64,000 bases of DNA from Spirosoma arboris (GCF_009754945.1 NZ_WPIN01000005.1:372001-436000); one strand, 5' to 3'; numbered from the stretch's first letter, positions 50,234 to 59,686 are shown. The notes: generated from the sequence alone by a model not told the origin. Translations and numbers: made by a program.

Positions 50234-51646
50234 ATGAATACCTTACACAAAATTTTGGTCGGGCTTTTACTGGTAGCGGGTAGTTGGGCTTGTCAAAAAA
50301 GCGTCGATCCCGATCCAATGATTACGGCCGAAACAGATGAAGAGTTTTCGGGAGGGCGCGAAGGGACAATATTCGATGAGACATTCAATGCCTTCGGAAA
50401 TGCCCTGGTGAACCTCACATCTGACGAAACCGATCAGTTTGTTATCGGTAATTCCTTCAATCGCAACAATTGGGTCATTGCCCCATCGTCAACAGCCGCT
50501 CGCGATGGATTAGGGCCACTTTTTAATGCATCTTCCTGTGCCGGTTGTCACTCGCTTGATGGCAAAGGTTCGCCCTTGCAAACAGATGGTGTTAGCGTAA
50601 ATCCGGCATTATTGTTTCGACTTTCTGTATTCGGAACAGGTATGCATGGGGAACCCGTGAACGATCCTAACTATGGTGGTCAGTTTAATCCAAGAAGTAT
50701 TCCAGGTGTAGATGCTGAAGGTACTGTTGAGGTCACCTATCAGGAACTACCGGGCAATTACCCAGACGGAACTTCATACTCACTCCAAAAACCAACCTAT
50801 ACGTTCAAAGGCCTCAATTATGGTGCGATGAATGGCACCTTTATTTCACCGCGACTGGCTCCGCAAATGATTGGTGCCGGACTTTTAGATGCGATTTCGG
50901 AACAAAGTATTTTAGCCAATGTCGATGTCAACGATGCTAATGGTGATGGTATCTCCGGACGTCCGAATTACGTTTGGGACGAGAAAACTCAGAAAAAAGT
51001 AATTGGCAAATTCGGTTGGAAAGCCAATCAGCCTAGTGTAGACCAACAAGTTGTAACCGCTTTCAATAACGATATTGGAATCACGTCAACCGCGCTTCCT
51101 CAGGAGAGTTTTACCGACGCACAGAAAACGAAATACGGCAATCTGCCTACCGGTGGAAACCCTGAAATATCGGATACTATTCTCCAGAATGTTATTTTCT
51201 ACATTAAATCCTTAGCTGTTCCAGCTCGCAGGAATTGGAAGGATTCGGAGATTTTATCCGGGAAACAGCTATTCGTACAGGCAAACTGCTCAGGCTGTCA
51301 TGTGATGAAGCTGGAAACCTCGAGCTACAACTCGCCCAAGTATTTGGCAAATCAGGCGATACGCCCTTACACCGACTTGCTCCTGCACGACATGGGAGCC
51401 AGCCTGGCCGACAATCGACCCGATTTCGAGGCAACCGGCACCGAATGGCGAACCCCGCCTTTGTGGGGAATTGGTTTACAAAAAACGGTTAGTAAACATA
51501 CCTATATGCTACACGATGGGCGGGCCAGAAACGTAGAAGAAGCCATCTTGTGGCATGGCGGAGAAGCCGAAAATTCGAAGAATAAATACATGAAATTAGC
51601 CAAAGAAGATCGGGCAAAACTCTTAAAATTTATCGACTCATTATGA
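50234..51646 (+). CDS. Di-haem oxidoreductase (DUF1111-type) lipoprotein
   Basis: A 470-residue protein with a lipoprotein signal (lipobox SWAC, Cys20) and two c-type haem sites: SSCAGCHSLDGKG (Cys102, Cys105, His106) and NCSGCHVMKLE (Cys352, Cys355, His356). FNASSCAGCHSLDG with IGKFGWKANQPSVDQQVVTA and the C-terminal WRTPPLWGIGL...HDGRARNVEEAILWHGGEA are typical of the di-haem oxidoreductase/putative peroxidase (DUF1111) family. It acts in the periplasm, perhaps changing the redox state of a metal or ligand. Its stop codon overlaps the next imelysin gene by 4 bp (ATGA), so the two are translationally coupled. Confidence 0.9.
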   Translation: MNTLHKILVGLLLVAGSWACQKSVDPDPMITAETDEEFSGGREGTIFDETFNAFGNALVNLTSDETDQFVIGNSFNRNNWVIAPSSTAARDGLGPLFNASSCAGCHSLDGKGSPLQTDGVSVNPALLFRLSVFGTGMHGEPVNDPNYGGQFNPRSIPGVDAEGTVEVTYQELPGNYPDGTSYSLQKPTYTFKGLNYGAMNGTFISPRLAPQMIGAGLLDAISEQSILANVDVNDANGDGISGRPNYVWDEKTQKKVIGKFGWKANQPSVDQQVVTAFNNDIGITSTALPQESFTDAQKTKYGNLPTGGNPEISDTILQNVIFYIKSLAVPARRNWKDSEILSGKQLFVQANCSGCHVMKLETSSYNSPKYLANQAIRPYTDLLLHDMGASLADNRPDFEATGTEWRTPPLWGIGLQKTVSKHTYMLHDGRARNVEEAILWHGGEAENSKNKYMKLAKEDRAKLLKFIDSL

Positions 51647-52767
51647 AAGCGTTAATTGGAACATTTGCTTTCGTTAGTTTATTGGTTTGGGCCTGTTCAA
51701 AAACCGCAGATCCAAGTGCATTTGATACGTTTGATCGGAAGGGCATGTTAACCAATCTGGGCAACAATGTTATTATCTCTTCATTCGACGTTTTTTACCA
51801 GAAGTCAGACGCGTTAGAGGCTGCAACAATCGCTTATACGGCCGATGTAAAAAATGAACAAAAATTAATCGCCGTTCAGAAGGCCTGGCTCGATATGTCC
51901 ATTGCCTGGAAACAGGCATCGGTGTTTAAACAAGGCCCTATTGAAGATAAATTTTTGCTCTCCAATATTGATTTTTCAACTAAAGGTGTCTATCTGAATA
52001 CGACGCTGTTAGAAAAAGCAATTACCGATGGAACAACCATCGACAACGCATATATTGAGTCGAAAGGGTCTACTGTTAAAGGCATTCATGCAATCGAATA
52101 TCTGATTTTCGATAAAGCACAAAGCAATGCGACAGTCATTGGTGGATACACCGGAATCAATGGGGCAAAACGAACGGCCTATCTGAGTGCCTTAACGACC
52201 AATTTGAAAAACCAGGCCAAAATTATTGTGGATGCCTGGAAAGGTGGCTATGCAACGACCTTTATCAATGCCGATGGGCGGGATATCAATTCATCGCTCG
52301 GTATTCTCTCAAACAAGTTGATTGATTTGATTTACACGATCAGAGACGAGCGAATTGGTGCTCCTAAAGGCAACAGAAACAACGGTGTACCCCAGCCAGA
52401 TTTAGCTGAGTCGGCAATTAGCAATAACTCAATTACTCTGGCAATCAACGAATTAAAAGGTCTTGAAAATGCATTTCTGGGAAGAACACCAGCTGGTATA
52501 GACGGCATCGGTCTGGATGATTTATTGGATAAGCTGGGGGCAAAATCAGGTACTGATTTGCTATCGACAAAAATCAAAAATCAGTTCGCTACCGTTTATG
52601 CCAAACTCAATGCCATTCCCGCTCCTCTGCAAACGGCGGTGGTCAGTAATACAGTGGAGGTACAGGCTGCCTACGACGAAATCAAACGATTGCAGGTCAT
52701 GCTGGAGGTCGATATGATTAATAATCTGGGCGTTTTGCTGACGTTCAGCGATAATGATGGCGACTAA
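51643..52767 (+). CDS. Imelysin family lipoprotein (second)
   Basis: A 374-residue lipoprotein (lipobox VWAC, Cys18), paralogue of the gene at 49000 but clearly diverged. The motif here is VKGIHAIEYLIFD with His149 and Glu152; AWLDMSIAWKQASVFKQGPI is the counterpart of the first-helix block. It starts inside the stop of the di-haem oxidoreductase gene (ATGA) and overlaps the HTTM gene by 14 bp, so its synthesis is tied to both. Two imelysins in one operon suggest two separate binding steps, for example periplasm and outer membrane; this is inference. Confidence 0.9.
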   Translation: MKALIGTFAFVSLLVWACSKTADPSAFDTFDRKGMLTNLGNNVIISSFDVFYQKSDALEAATIAYTADVKNEQKLIAVQKAWLDMSIAWKQASVFKQGPIEDKFLLSNIDFSTKGVYLNTTLLEKAITDGTTIDNAYIESKGSTVKGIHAIEYLIFDKAQSNATVIGGYTGINGAKRTAYLSALTTNLKNQAKIIVDAWKGGYATTFINADGRDINSSLGILSNKLIDLIYTIRDERIGAPKGNRNNGVPQPDLAESAISNNSITLAINELKGLENAFLGRTPAGIDGIGLDDLLDKLGAKSGTDLLSTKIKNQFATVYAKLNAIPAPLQTAVVSNTVEVQAAYDEIKRLQVMLEVDMINNLGVLLTFSDNDGD

Positions 52768-54133
52768 TTTATCCCTTAATTCACAATCCACTGCTGAACC
52801 GTATGCTCTCGCTTTTTTCCGAATTAGTTTCGGTTTACTCATGTTGGTTGCCGAGCTTCGGTTTATCAATAGAGACTGGGTATATGCATTTTATGTAAAG
52901 CCGCAATTCCTCTTTACATTTTACGGCTTCGACTGGATAAAGCCGTTATCTGAACCTTACATTTACTGGTTGTTTTATGGCCTGGTTATTCTAAGTTTTT
53001 TAATCACAATTGGGTTAGTTTATCGCTTCGCAATTATTGCTTTTTTTCTCGCTTTTACTTACGTTGAATTATTGGATAAAAGCGTTTATCTAAACCATTA
53101 TTATCAGGTGAGTTTATTAGCTTTTCTGATGTGCTGGCTCCCAATGAATACCGTATTTTCTATTGATAATTGGCTTGCGAAAAAACTTTCTTTTTATACG
53201 CTACGAGTACTAAAATTTGCTCCCTTTTCAGTAAAACCTAATAGTCTAAAAGCCATTATTTATAATCCTGTCTGGGCGTTACGATTGCAGGTTGGATCGG
53301 TTTACTTTTTCGGTGGTATTGCTAAGTTAAAATACGATTGGCTTTTCATGGCTCAACCCCTCAGAATCTGGCTGGCGGCCAACGAGCATCTACCGGTTGT
53401 AGGCCCGCTACTCACCGAAAAATGGGTTGCTTTTTTACTGAGTTGGCTGGCCATGCTTTTCGATCTATCGGTTCCATTTCTGTTGTCGTTTCGTCAAACT
53501 CGACTACCTGTGTTCATTGTCATCGTTGTATTTCATGTGCTGACCCATTTCCTGTTTTACATCGGCATGTTTCCCTGGATGATGATCGCCACAGTTTTAA
53601 TCTTCTTCCCGCCCGAGCTTTTTCAGAGGATTCTACGCTTTTTTGATAAGGGTACAATGCCTCAACCACAAGCCGCATTACGATATACGTTCAGCCCTAT
53701 CCGACTTATACTGCCTGTCTTCTTTTTGCTACAACTTATACTTCCCTTTCGAAGTCACGCTTATTCGGGGAATGTGCTCTGGCATGAACAGGGCTTTCGG
53801 TTTTCGTGGAATATTATGCTGATGGAAAAAAATGCGAGTCTCGAATACTTTGTAAAGGTTAAGAAAACAGGGAAAGAATTTACAGTCAAGCCCATTGATT
53901 TTCTAACCCGTATTCAGGCGCGACAAATGAGTTTTCAGCCTGATATGATATTACAATTCGCTCATTACTTACACGATTATTACCTCACAAATGGGGTTGG
54001 CGATACCGAAATCAGAGCGGAGTGTTACGCATCATTGAACGGGCGCGGCAGTGCGTTGCTCATCGATCCAACGGTTGACTTAGCGGCCGAAAAAGAAGGG
54101 TTTCAGGAAAAAAACTGGATCAATAAATTATGA
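52754..54133 (+). CDS. HTTM (vitamin K-dependent gamma-carboxylase-like) membrane protein
   Basis: A 459-residue protein with about 8-9 membrane helices followed by a soluble tail. The opening PYALAFFRISFGLLMLVAEL and FYVKPQFLFTFYGFDWIKPL are signatures of the HTTM domain named for vitamin K-dependent gamma-carboxylases; LRLQVGSVYFFGGIAKLKYD with PWMMIATVLIFFPPELFQRI are later family blocks. Bacterial members are not proven carboxylases; they often sit in imelysin loci. It overlaps the second imelysin by 14 bp and the TonB receptor by 4 bp. It may modify or help to insert the receptor or imelysins; the sequence does not decide this. Confidence 0.88.
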   Translation: MMATNLSLNSQSTAEPYALAFFRISFGLLMLVAELRFINRDWVYAFYVKPQFLFTFYGFDWIKPLSEPYIYWLFYGLVILSFLITIGLVYRFAIIAFFLAFTYVELLDKSVYLNHYYQVSLLAFLMCWLPMNTVFSIDNWLAKKLSFYTLRVLKFAPFSVKPNSLKAIIYNPVWALRLQVGSVYFFGGIAKLKYDWLFMAQPLRIWLAANEHLPVVGPLLTEKWVAFLLSWLAMLFDLSVPFLLSFRQTRLPVFIVIVVFHVLTHFLFYIGMFPWMMIATVLIFFPPELFQRILRFFDKGTMPQPQAALRYTFSPIRLILPVFFLLQLILPFRSHAYSGNVLWHEQGFRFSWNIMLMEKNASLEYFVKVKKTGKEFTVKPIDFLTRIQARQMSFQPDMILQFAHYLHDYYLTNGVGDTEIRAECYASLNGRGSALLIDPTVDLAAEKEGFQEKNWINKL

Positions 54134-56571
54134 TTCTTTGCATGAACTACGTAAAAATTTACCTGCTGATTCTCCTTAGTTGCTTTTGGACATTAGGGAC
54201 ATTCTCTAATGTTCACGCCCAAAATGCTACTATTTCAGGGGTTATTACGGATCAAAATGGTGCTCCTATTTCTGGGGCGAGTGTTCGGGTATACGAATCA
54301 GGGAAAGGTGTTAGCGCCAATTCGGAAGGGAAATTTACGATCGTGCATGCCGCCGGAAAGTTTTCACTATCAGCTTCGTCAGTAGGCTATTTATCGCAAA
54401 ATCAGACGATCATTTTACAGAAAGGACAAACCAGTATCGTAAACTTCAGTCTGAATATTGATACGTTACGGCTGAATGAAGTAACAATTGCGGGGCAATA
54501 TCAAGACCAAAATGGAATTCGCCGGTTGGCCGATGTGGAAAATATGGCCATTTACGCAGGCAAGAAAAATGAGGTGGTCGTGTTAGGCGGAATCAACGCC
54601 AATTTAGCGACCAACAATTCGCGTCAGATTTACGCCAAAGTACCTGGGGTTAATATCATTGAGAATGATGCAGCAGGTATACAGTTAGGCATTGCGACCC
54701 GTGGACTAAACCCGAATCGTACAACCGAATTCAATGCCCGACAAAACGGATATGACATTTCAGCTGACCCAATCGGATATCCGGAGAGCTATTATACTCC
54801 CCCTGCCGAAGCAATAGATCGTATTGAAATTGTGCGGGGAGCGGCTTCTTTACAGTACGGAACGCAGTTTGGTGGGTTGTTAAACTTCCAATTCAAAAAA
54901 GGAAATACTGCCAAGAAATTTGAATTTACGACCCGGCAAACCGGCGGTACTTATGGGCTCTTCAACTCATTTAATTCCGTTGGCGGTCAGGTTGGAAAGC
55001 TTAATTATTATGCTTTCTTCATTCATAAACAAGGTGATGGCTGGCGTCAGAATACAGGTTTTAACGTCAATACAGGCTATGCATCGGTAAGCTATCAATT
55101 TTCAGATGCGCTTAAAGTTGGTCTGGAATTTACGTCTATGGGCTACCTGATGCAGCAACCCGGCGGATTGACGGACGCAGAATTTAATGAGAATCCTCGG
55201 GCAAGTTATCGCAATCGAAACTGGTTTCAGGCTAAATGGAACATGCCTGTATTTACGCTTGATTATCAGTTGGATGAACGAACAAAGTTCAATATACGAG
55301 CCTATGGGCTGCTTGCCCAGCGAGGCTCAATTGGGAATATCGTGAACCTGCTAAAAGACAAAACCGACACAACCCAACGCCGACAACTTACCTACGACCA
55401 TTACCATAATTTCGGTACCGAAGCCCGGCTCTTACATCGCTATGCGTTACTGAGCAAAAAAGCGTCGTTGTTAGTCGGAGCTCGCTATTATCAGGGCAAT
55501 ACGCATCGGCAACAGGGCTCAGGCTTTACAGGAAGCAACGCCAATTTTGAGTTCCCGAATCCATCCAAATTAGATGAATTCGATTATCGGTTTCCATCGT
55601 ACAATGCTGCTTTTTTTGTGGAAAATGTGCTATGGTTAACAGACAAAATAAGCGTTACGCCCGGCTTCCGGTATGAGTATATCAACTCCAATTCGGAAGG
55701 GTACAGTTATGTGGATGTAACGAACCAACTATTGTCGGCCAAACAGCAGAACGTTCGCCATTTTCCGCTATTCGGTGTTGGGGTCAATTATGCCGTAAAT
55801 CCACAAGCTGAACTCTACTTTAATATCTCTCAAAATTACAGCCCCGTTAACTACGCTGATATTTTAGTCCGAACGCCCAACTTTCAGGTAGATCCGGCGC
55901 TCAAAGACGTTACTGGTTTTAATGCCGATTTAGGATTTAGAGGGAATTATAAAAATTGGCTGAATTACGATGTAAGTGCCTACTATCTGGACTACAACAA
56001 TCGAATCGGTATTATACGGATAGCATCAGCCGACGGTCTGGAAGTTATTCGGTATCGGACCAACGTTGGTCGTTCGCGCAGTGTTGGTGTAGAAACATTT
56101 GGGGAGATTAATTTCTCTCGAATTAACCATACATCGCCTAGAAACGAGCTATCGCTATTCGGTAGTTTTGCTTACACCAACGCCATCTATACACAGGCGA
56201 TTAACCCGCTATTAGAGACACTGATCGTTGGCAAGCAAGTGGAATATGCCCCCAAAACGATTGTCCGAACAGGCTTAACCTTTCAGCAGAAAGGATTTAG
56301 AACTACCCTGCAATTTGCCCGTACCAGTCAGCAATTCACGGATGCTTATAATTCGCTCCAAACGGCGGATGGCTTAGTCGGCGAAATTCCTGCCTACTGG
56401 CTGGTAGATTTAACGGCTAACTATAGAATCAGGAAACTCGACTTTGGCTTGAGTATCAATAACCTAACGAACAATTATTACTTTACCCGGCGGGCATTAG
56501 GCTTCCCCGGTCCCGGCATTATTCCTGCCGATGCCCGAAGTGTTTCACTCACCATAGGCCTGCGGATTTAA
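54130..56571 (+). CDS. TonB-dependent receptor (FecA-like)
   Basis: An 813-residue outer-membrane transporter. After a signal peptide (to ~NVHAQ) comes a carboxypeptidase-like regulatory domain at ~32-112 (ATISGVITDQNGAPISGASV), a plug domain at ~140-260 (RQIYAKVPGVNIIENDAAGI, RGLNPNRTTEFNARQNGYDI, IDRIEIVRGAASLQYGTQFG) and a 22-strand-type barrel ending in ARSVSLTIGLRI. The plug resembles FecA-type receptors for ferric citrate or similar chelates. The start codon overlaps the HTTM stop (ATGA); an ATG at 54142 (MNYVKIYLL) is an alternative start. It is the uptake gate of the imelysin/di-haem operon, very likely for a metal complex. Confidence 0.93.
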   Translation: MILCMNYVKIYLLILLSCFWTLGTFSNVHAQNATISGVITDQNGAPISGASVRVYESGKGVSANSEGKFTIVHAAGKFSLSASSVGYLSQNQTIILQKGQTSIVNFSLNIDTLRLNEVTIAGQYQDQNGIRRLADVENMAIYAGKKNEVVVLGGINANLATNNSRQIYAKVPGVNIIENDAAGIQLGIATRGLNPNRTTEFNARQNGYDISADPIGYPESYYTPPAEAIDRIEIVRGAASLQYGTQFGGLLNFQFKKGNTAKKFEFTTRQTGGTYGLFNSFNSVGGQVGKLNYYAFFIHKQGDGWRQNTGFNVNTGYASVSYQFSDALKVGLEFTSMGYLMQQPGGLTDAEFNENPRASYRNRNWFQAKWNMPVFTLDYQLDERTKFNIRAYGLLAQRGSIGNIVNLLKDKTDTTQRRQLTYDHYHNFGTEARLLHRYALLSKKASLLVGARYYQGNTHRQQGSGFTGSNANFEFPNPSKLDEFDYRFPSYNAAFFVENVLWLTDKISVTPGFRYEYINSNSEGYSYVDVTNQLLSAKQQNVRHFPLFGVGVNYAVNPQAELYFNISQNYSPVNYADILVRTPNFQVDPALKDVTGFNADLGFRGNYKNWLNYDVSAYYLDYNNRIGIIRIASADGLEVIRYRTNVGRSRSVGVETFGEINFSRINHTSPRNELSLFGSFAYTNAIYTQAINPLLETLIVGKQVEYAPKTIVRTGLTFQQKGFRTTLQFARTSQQFTDAYNSLQTADGLVGEIPAYWLVDLTANYRIRKLDFGLSINNLTNNYYFTRRALGFPGPGIIPADARSVSLTIGLRI

Positions 56572-56704
56572 TCAGTAGACAGCTCAAAAACGTACGTCAG
56601 GGCCGTCTATATGGAAAGAAACCCGTGATGATTTTGACTCTTTTTTTTAATTATCCCCATTTTTCTCCTTACTTCACCCCGGCAACCGTCTATTTCTCGC
56701 TCCT

Positions 56705-57487
56705 GTGCAGATTATCGTTGATATTGGCAATACCGACGCCGTTTTCGGATTTTACGACCAAACTACCTGGAAATACATTTGGCGTACTCCATCCCGGCGC
56801 GATGAATCAGCAGATTCCTATGAACGTCGGTTGCGACTCTGGTTGCTCGAAGCCAGTATTCCGCTGAGTGCAATAAAAACTACTGTATTGAGTAGTGTGG
56901 TGCCCGACTTAACACCTACTATGCGGGCGATGCTGACCGAACTGTTCGGGTTTGATCCAGTGGTGGTTGGGCCGGGTGTTTATCCACTATTACCCATTGA
57001 GATTTTGCGACCACACGAAATCGGAGCTGATCTTGTTGCCAATGCGCTGGCAGCTTACACACGCTATAAACAGACTTGTGTTGTTGTCGATTTTGGCACG
57101 GCACTCACGTTTACCACAGTTTCGGGTGAGGGCAAAATTCTGGGTGTTGCTATCGCACCGGGCCTCAAAACCGCCATTCGTTCCCTGTTTGCCAATACTG
57201 CCCAACTGCCCGAAGTACCTATTGAGGTGCCTTCCTCAGCATTGGGTACAAGTACAACGCATGCGATTCAGGCGGGTGTAGTGCTAGGCTATGAAGGGCT
57301 GGTTCGTACACTGGTTGGCCGGATTCAAAGCGAACTGAATGGCGACTGTATTGCGGTGGCTACAGGCGGTTTGTCAGGCCGAATCCCGTCGTTGCGAGAT
57401 ATATTTACCGACATCGTTCCATCACTGACGTTAGAGGGTGTTCGATTAATTGGCGAGTTTGTTACAACGGCGACGAGTAACCCTTAA
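56705..57487 (+). CDS. coaX: Type III pantothenate kinase
   Basis: A 260-residue enzyme that phosphorylates pantothenate in the first step of coenzyme A synthesis. MQIIVDIGNTDAVFGFYD carries the N-terminal phosphate motif (Asp6), RPHEIGADLVANALAAYTRY and VVVDFGTALTFTTVSGEGKI are the type III signature blocks, and GLKTAIRSLFANTAQLPEV follows. The start is a GTG at 56705, placed right before the first strand, where family members begin. The gap of 133 bp after the receptor gene has no strong structure. An imperfect hairpin with a T-run follows the stop. Confidence 0.93.
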   Translation: MQIIVDIGNTDAVFGFYDQTTWKYIWRTPSRRDESADSYERRLRLWLLEASIPLSAIKTTVLSSVVPDLTPTMRAMLTELFGFDPVVVGPGVYPLLPIEILRPHEIGADLVANALAAYTRYKQTCVVVDFGTALTFTTVSGEGKILGVAIAPGLKTAIRSLFANTAQLPEVPIEVPSSALGTSTTHAIQAGVVLGYEGLVRTLVGRIQSELNGDCIAVATGGLSGRIPSLRDIFTDIVPSLTLEGVRLIGEFVTTATSNP

Positions 57488-57860
57488 TCTGTTTCTCCCT
57501 ATTAACCTATCTCAAGTTATCTTAACGTTCTATTGTTCACAATAGACCTTAAGGTAACTTTATTTTTTGTACTATATCAATACACGTCAAAAAGACACAA
57601 TTATTTACAGACCATATAATAAATCTATGTCCGTAGCTTTATTTAATCAAAAAACAGAAAAATATAACATTCCCTTTCTTTTCTTTTGCCAGTTCTATTC
57701 TATCAAGAGATAGTTAAATAATTAATAATAGGACAATTTTCTAGCTGATAACAAGCTACTTATCTATTAAGTAACTTGAAGTGACAGCCTTGCCTTATTG
57801 ATTCGTAAATAAGCTGGCTGGGCACGAATAGGTTTTACTTTTCACCTAACATCAGCAACA
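57488..57860. other. Gene-free, AT-rich gap of 373 bp
   Basis: No gene is visible. The first part holds the coaX terminator (57514-57569). The rest is AT-rich without clear repeats. The promoter of the following gene should lie near its end: TAGGTTTT at 57829-57836 is a 7-of-8 match to the TAnnTTTG box, but no TTG is found at the right distance. Confidence 0.5.
57514..57569 (+). terminator. Probable terminator of coaX
   Basis: AAGTTATCTTAACGTTCTATTG pairs imperfectly with CAATAGACCTTAAGGTAACTT (57514-57560) around TTCA, followed by TATTTTTTG. It starts 27 bp after the stop codon. The hairpin is AT-rich but has a good T-run. Confidence 0.6.
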
Positions 57861-58544
57861 ATGAAAACACGCTACTTTTTTACTCTACTCACTACAATTG
57901 TACTTTTTCATGTTTTTTCTGTTCATGCCGCCCTACCGAAGCCAGCATGGAAATCAGGCCAGCTCATTCTTTGGAACAAAACTGTTTTAGAAGGCGATTT
58001 ATGTTACAACTGGCTAATGGAAACGGTGCTGTTTCGCCATGCGGATGGGCGCGTACACACATTTTCGGCTAATCAGGTTAGTCAGTTCGGCTGGTTTGAT
58101 TTCGATATTCATAAATACCGCCAGTTTAAAGTCCTGGCCAGCTCCGGCACTAAAACTCATACCCGGCAGACATTTTTCGAAATTTGTATGGATGGCTCAT
58201 TAGCCGTAGTCCGAAATCTACGCCAACCACGCGGCCTCTTCAAGCGTGCATTTTCGCACCCGGCTTACTTTGTGGATCAGCCTACAATGGCACAAAACAC
58301 GGATTACTTCAACTACTATGTGTACGATGCAGGGCATTTACTGGAATTGGATCGATTTTATACAGATATATATGACCCATTAATGACGGCTTACGATAAA
58401 GTATTAAAGCGTTATATATACGAACATAATATTAATGACCGTAATCTGGCCGGCCGTTTAGTGTTGATCGATCGGTACAATTCATTAGTAGAGCGGGATG
58501 CGAAAACAGCTTCGGTTAAGGGCATGACTGTCGCTCCCGAATAG
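57861..58544 (+). CDS. Secreted protein of unknown function
   Basis: A 227-residue protein with a signal peptide (MKTRYFFTLLTTIVLFHVFS, cleavage likely after VHA). The mature part starts with KSGQLILWNKTVLEGDLCYN and HADGRVHTFSANQVSQFGWF, a short beta-rich region, then helical stretches (RFYTDIYDPLMTAYDKVLKR, HNINDRNLAGRLVLIDRYN). I do not recognise the family. It is a single gene, convergent with the ribbon-helix-helix gene only 3 bp from its stop codon. Confidence 0.75.
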   Translation: MKTRYFFTLLTTIVLFHVFSVHAALPKPAWKSGQLILWNKTVLEGDLCYNWLMETVLFRHADGRVHTFSANQVSQFGWFDFDIHKYRQFKVLASSGTKTHTRQTFFEICMDGSLAVVRNLRQPRGLFKRAFSHPAYFVDQPTMAQNTDYFNYYVYDAGHLLELDRFYTDIYDPLMTAYDKVLKRYIYEHNINDRNLAGRLVLIDRYNSLVERDAKTASVKGMTVAPE

Positions 58545-58547
58545 ATA

Positions 58548-58739
58548 CTACTCATCGGAAGGAGTCGGTGGCTCATCGCTGGATGACGGACTACGTTTTT
58601 TTCGTTTCCGAAGTGCCTCGTTGAGTAAAAACTCAATTTGTCCATTCACGCTTCGAAACTCGTCCTGTGCCCATCGTTCCAGTTCTTTCAGCGTCTCGGG
58701 ATGAATTCGTAAGACAAAGGCTTTTTTTTCAGCAGCCAT
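58548..58739 (-). CDS. Arc-like ribbon-helix-helix protein
   Basis: A 63-residue protein. AFVLRIHPETLKELERWAQD gives the beta strand and first helix of the ribbon-helix-helix fold, and VNGQIEFLLNEALRKRKK the turn and second helix, as in Arc repressors. The tail SPSSSDEPPTPSDE is acidic and disordered. It follows the SPFH gene on the same strand with a 98-bp gap that holds a large palindrome. By analogy it binds DNA as a dimer; its target may be its own operon, but no matching operator was identified. Confidence 0.8.
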   Translation of the reverse strand: MAAEKKAFVLRIHPETLKELERWAQDEFRSVNGQIEFLLNEALRKRKKRSPSSSDEPPTPSDE

Positions 58740-58744
58740 AATTA

Positions 58745-58839
58745 AGTTGTAAAGTCATAAAGTCATAGAGTTATAGCATTGGCTGGCGAATCGCAACGGC
58801 GAGCCAGTTTTAATGCCATAACTCTATGACTCTGCAACT
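58745..58839. repeat. Long imperfect inverted repeat between SPFH and RHH genes
   Basis: AGTCATAGAGTTATAGCATT (58761-58780) pairs with its near-complement at 58811-58831, and the outer AGTTGTA and inner GGCTGGCG segments extend the stem to a span of ~95 bp. The right end overlaps the stop codon of the SPFH gene (58838-58840). Units of the GTCATAAAGTCATAGAG type make it another member of the AT-rich palindromes of this window. Confidence 0.75.
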
Positions 58840-59686
58840 AGGCGTAGAGTGTTCCTGCATTAACGACCGGGCTAACTGATTTTTCACCGCACAGCACGAC
58901 CAGCAAGTTACTGACCATTGCGGCTTTGCGTTCTTCGTCTAATGCAACTACACCATTCTTTTCAAGGCGTTCGAGTGCCATTTCAACCATACCAACGGCG
59001 CCTTCTACAATCAAACGTCGGGCTGCAATCATGGCCGATGCCTGTTGACGTTGTAGCATAGCTCCGGCAATTTCGGATGAATAAGCTAAGTGACTAACGC
59101 GTGCTTCAATAATATCGACGCCGGCCCGTGCCAGCCGTTCGTTCAGCTCCTCTTCCAGAAATACATTGATCTGGCCGGTGCTATCACGAAGCGTTACCTC
59201 CGAAGTTTCATCCTCCATATGGTCGTACGGGTACGAATTAGCCAATTTCCGAACGGCCGCTTCTGACTGAATCTGTACGAAGTTCACATAGTTGTCCACA
59301 TCGAATAGGGCTCTGGATGTGTCTTTTACCTGCCAGACCACAACAGCCGCAATCTCTACAGGATTACCCATTTTGTCATTGACTTTAAGGGTTTGTCCAT
59401 TCAGGTTACGAGCACGCAGGCTGATTTTTGTTTTGCTATAAAGCGGGTTTACCCAACGCAAACCGGTTTCCTTGATTGTACCGACATAATCCCCGAAAAA
59501 CGTAGCGGCCATGCCCTCATTAGGGTAAATTACAACAATACCTTTTAGAATGAACCCAGCTACAACAAACAATAAACCGCCTAAAGGTGAACCATAACTT
59601 ATGAACAGGACTGCCACGCCAAAACATACTATAGCAATCAATACATACACATACCCAGAAACTGCATTAAGCTTTTTCTCTTCCAT
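58838..59686 (-). CDS. SPFH/band 7 domain membrane protein
   Basis: A 282-residue protein. Two hydrophobic segments at ~10-50 (VYVLIAIVCFGVAVLFISYG, LGGLLFVVAGFILKGIVVIY) anchor it to the inner membrane; the SPFH domain follows at ~60-220 with NEGMAATFFGDYVGTIKETG, LRWVNPLYSKTKISLRARNL and VWQVKDTSRALFDVDNYVNF, then the helical region GVDIIEARVSHLAYSSEIAG and a coiled stretch. SPFH proteins form oligomeric rings and act as membrane scaffolds or protease regulators. It lies upstream of the Arc-like gene on the same strand, a pairing that suggests co-expression. Confidence 0.92.
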   Translation of the reverse strand: MEEKKLNAVSGYVYVLIAIVCFGVAVLFISYGSPLGGLLFVVAGFILKGIVVIYPNEGMAATFFGDYVGTIKETGLRWVNPLYSKTKISLRARNLNGQTLKVNDKMGNPVEIAAVVVWQVKDTSRALFDVDNYVNFVQIQSEAAVRKLANSYPYDHMEDETSEVTLRDSTGQINVFLEEELNERLARAGVDIIEARVSHLAYSSEIAGAMLQRQQASAMIAARRLIVEGAVGMVEMALERLEKNGVVALDEERKAAMVSNLLVVLCGEKSVSPVVNAGTLYA

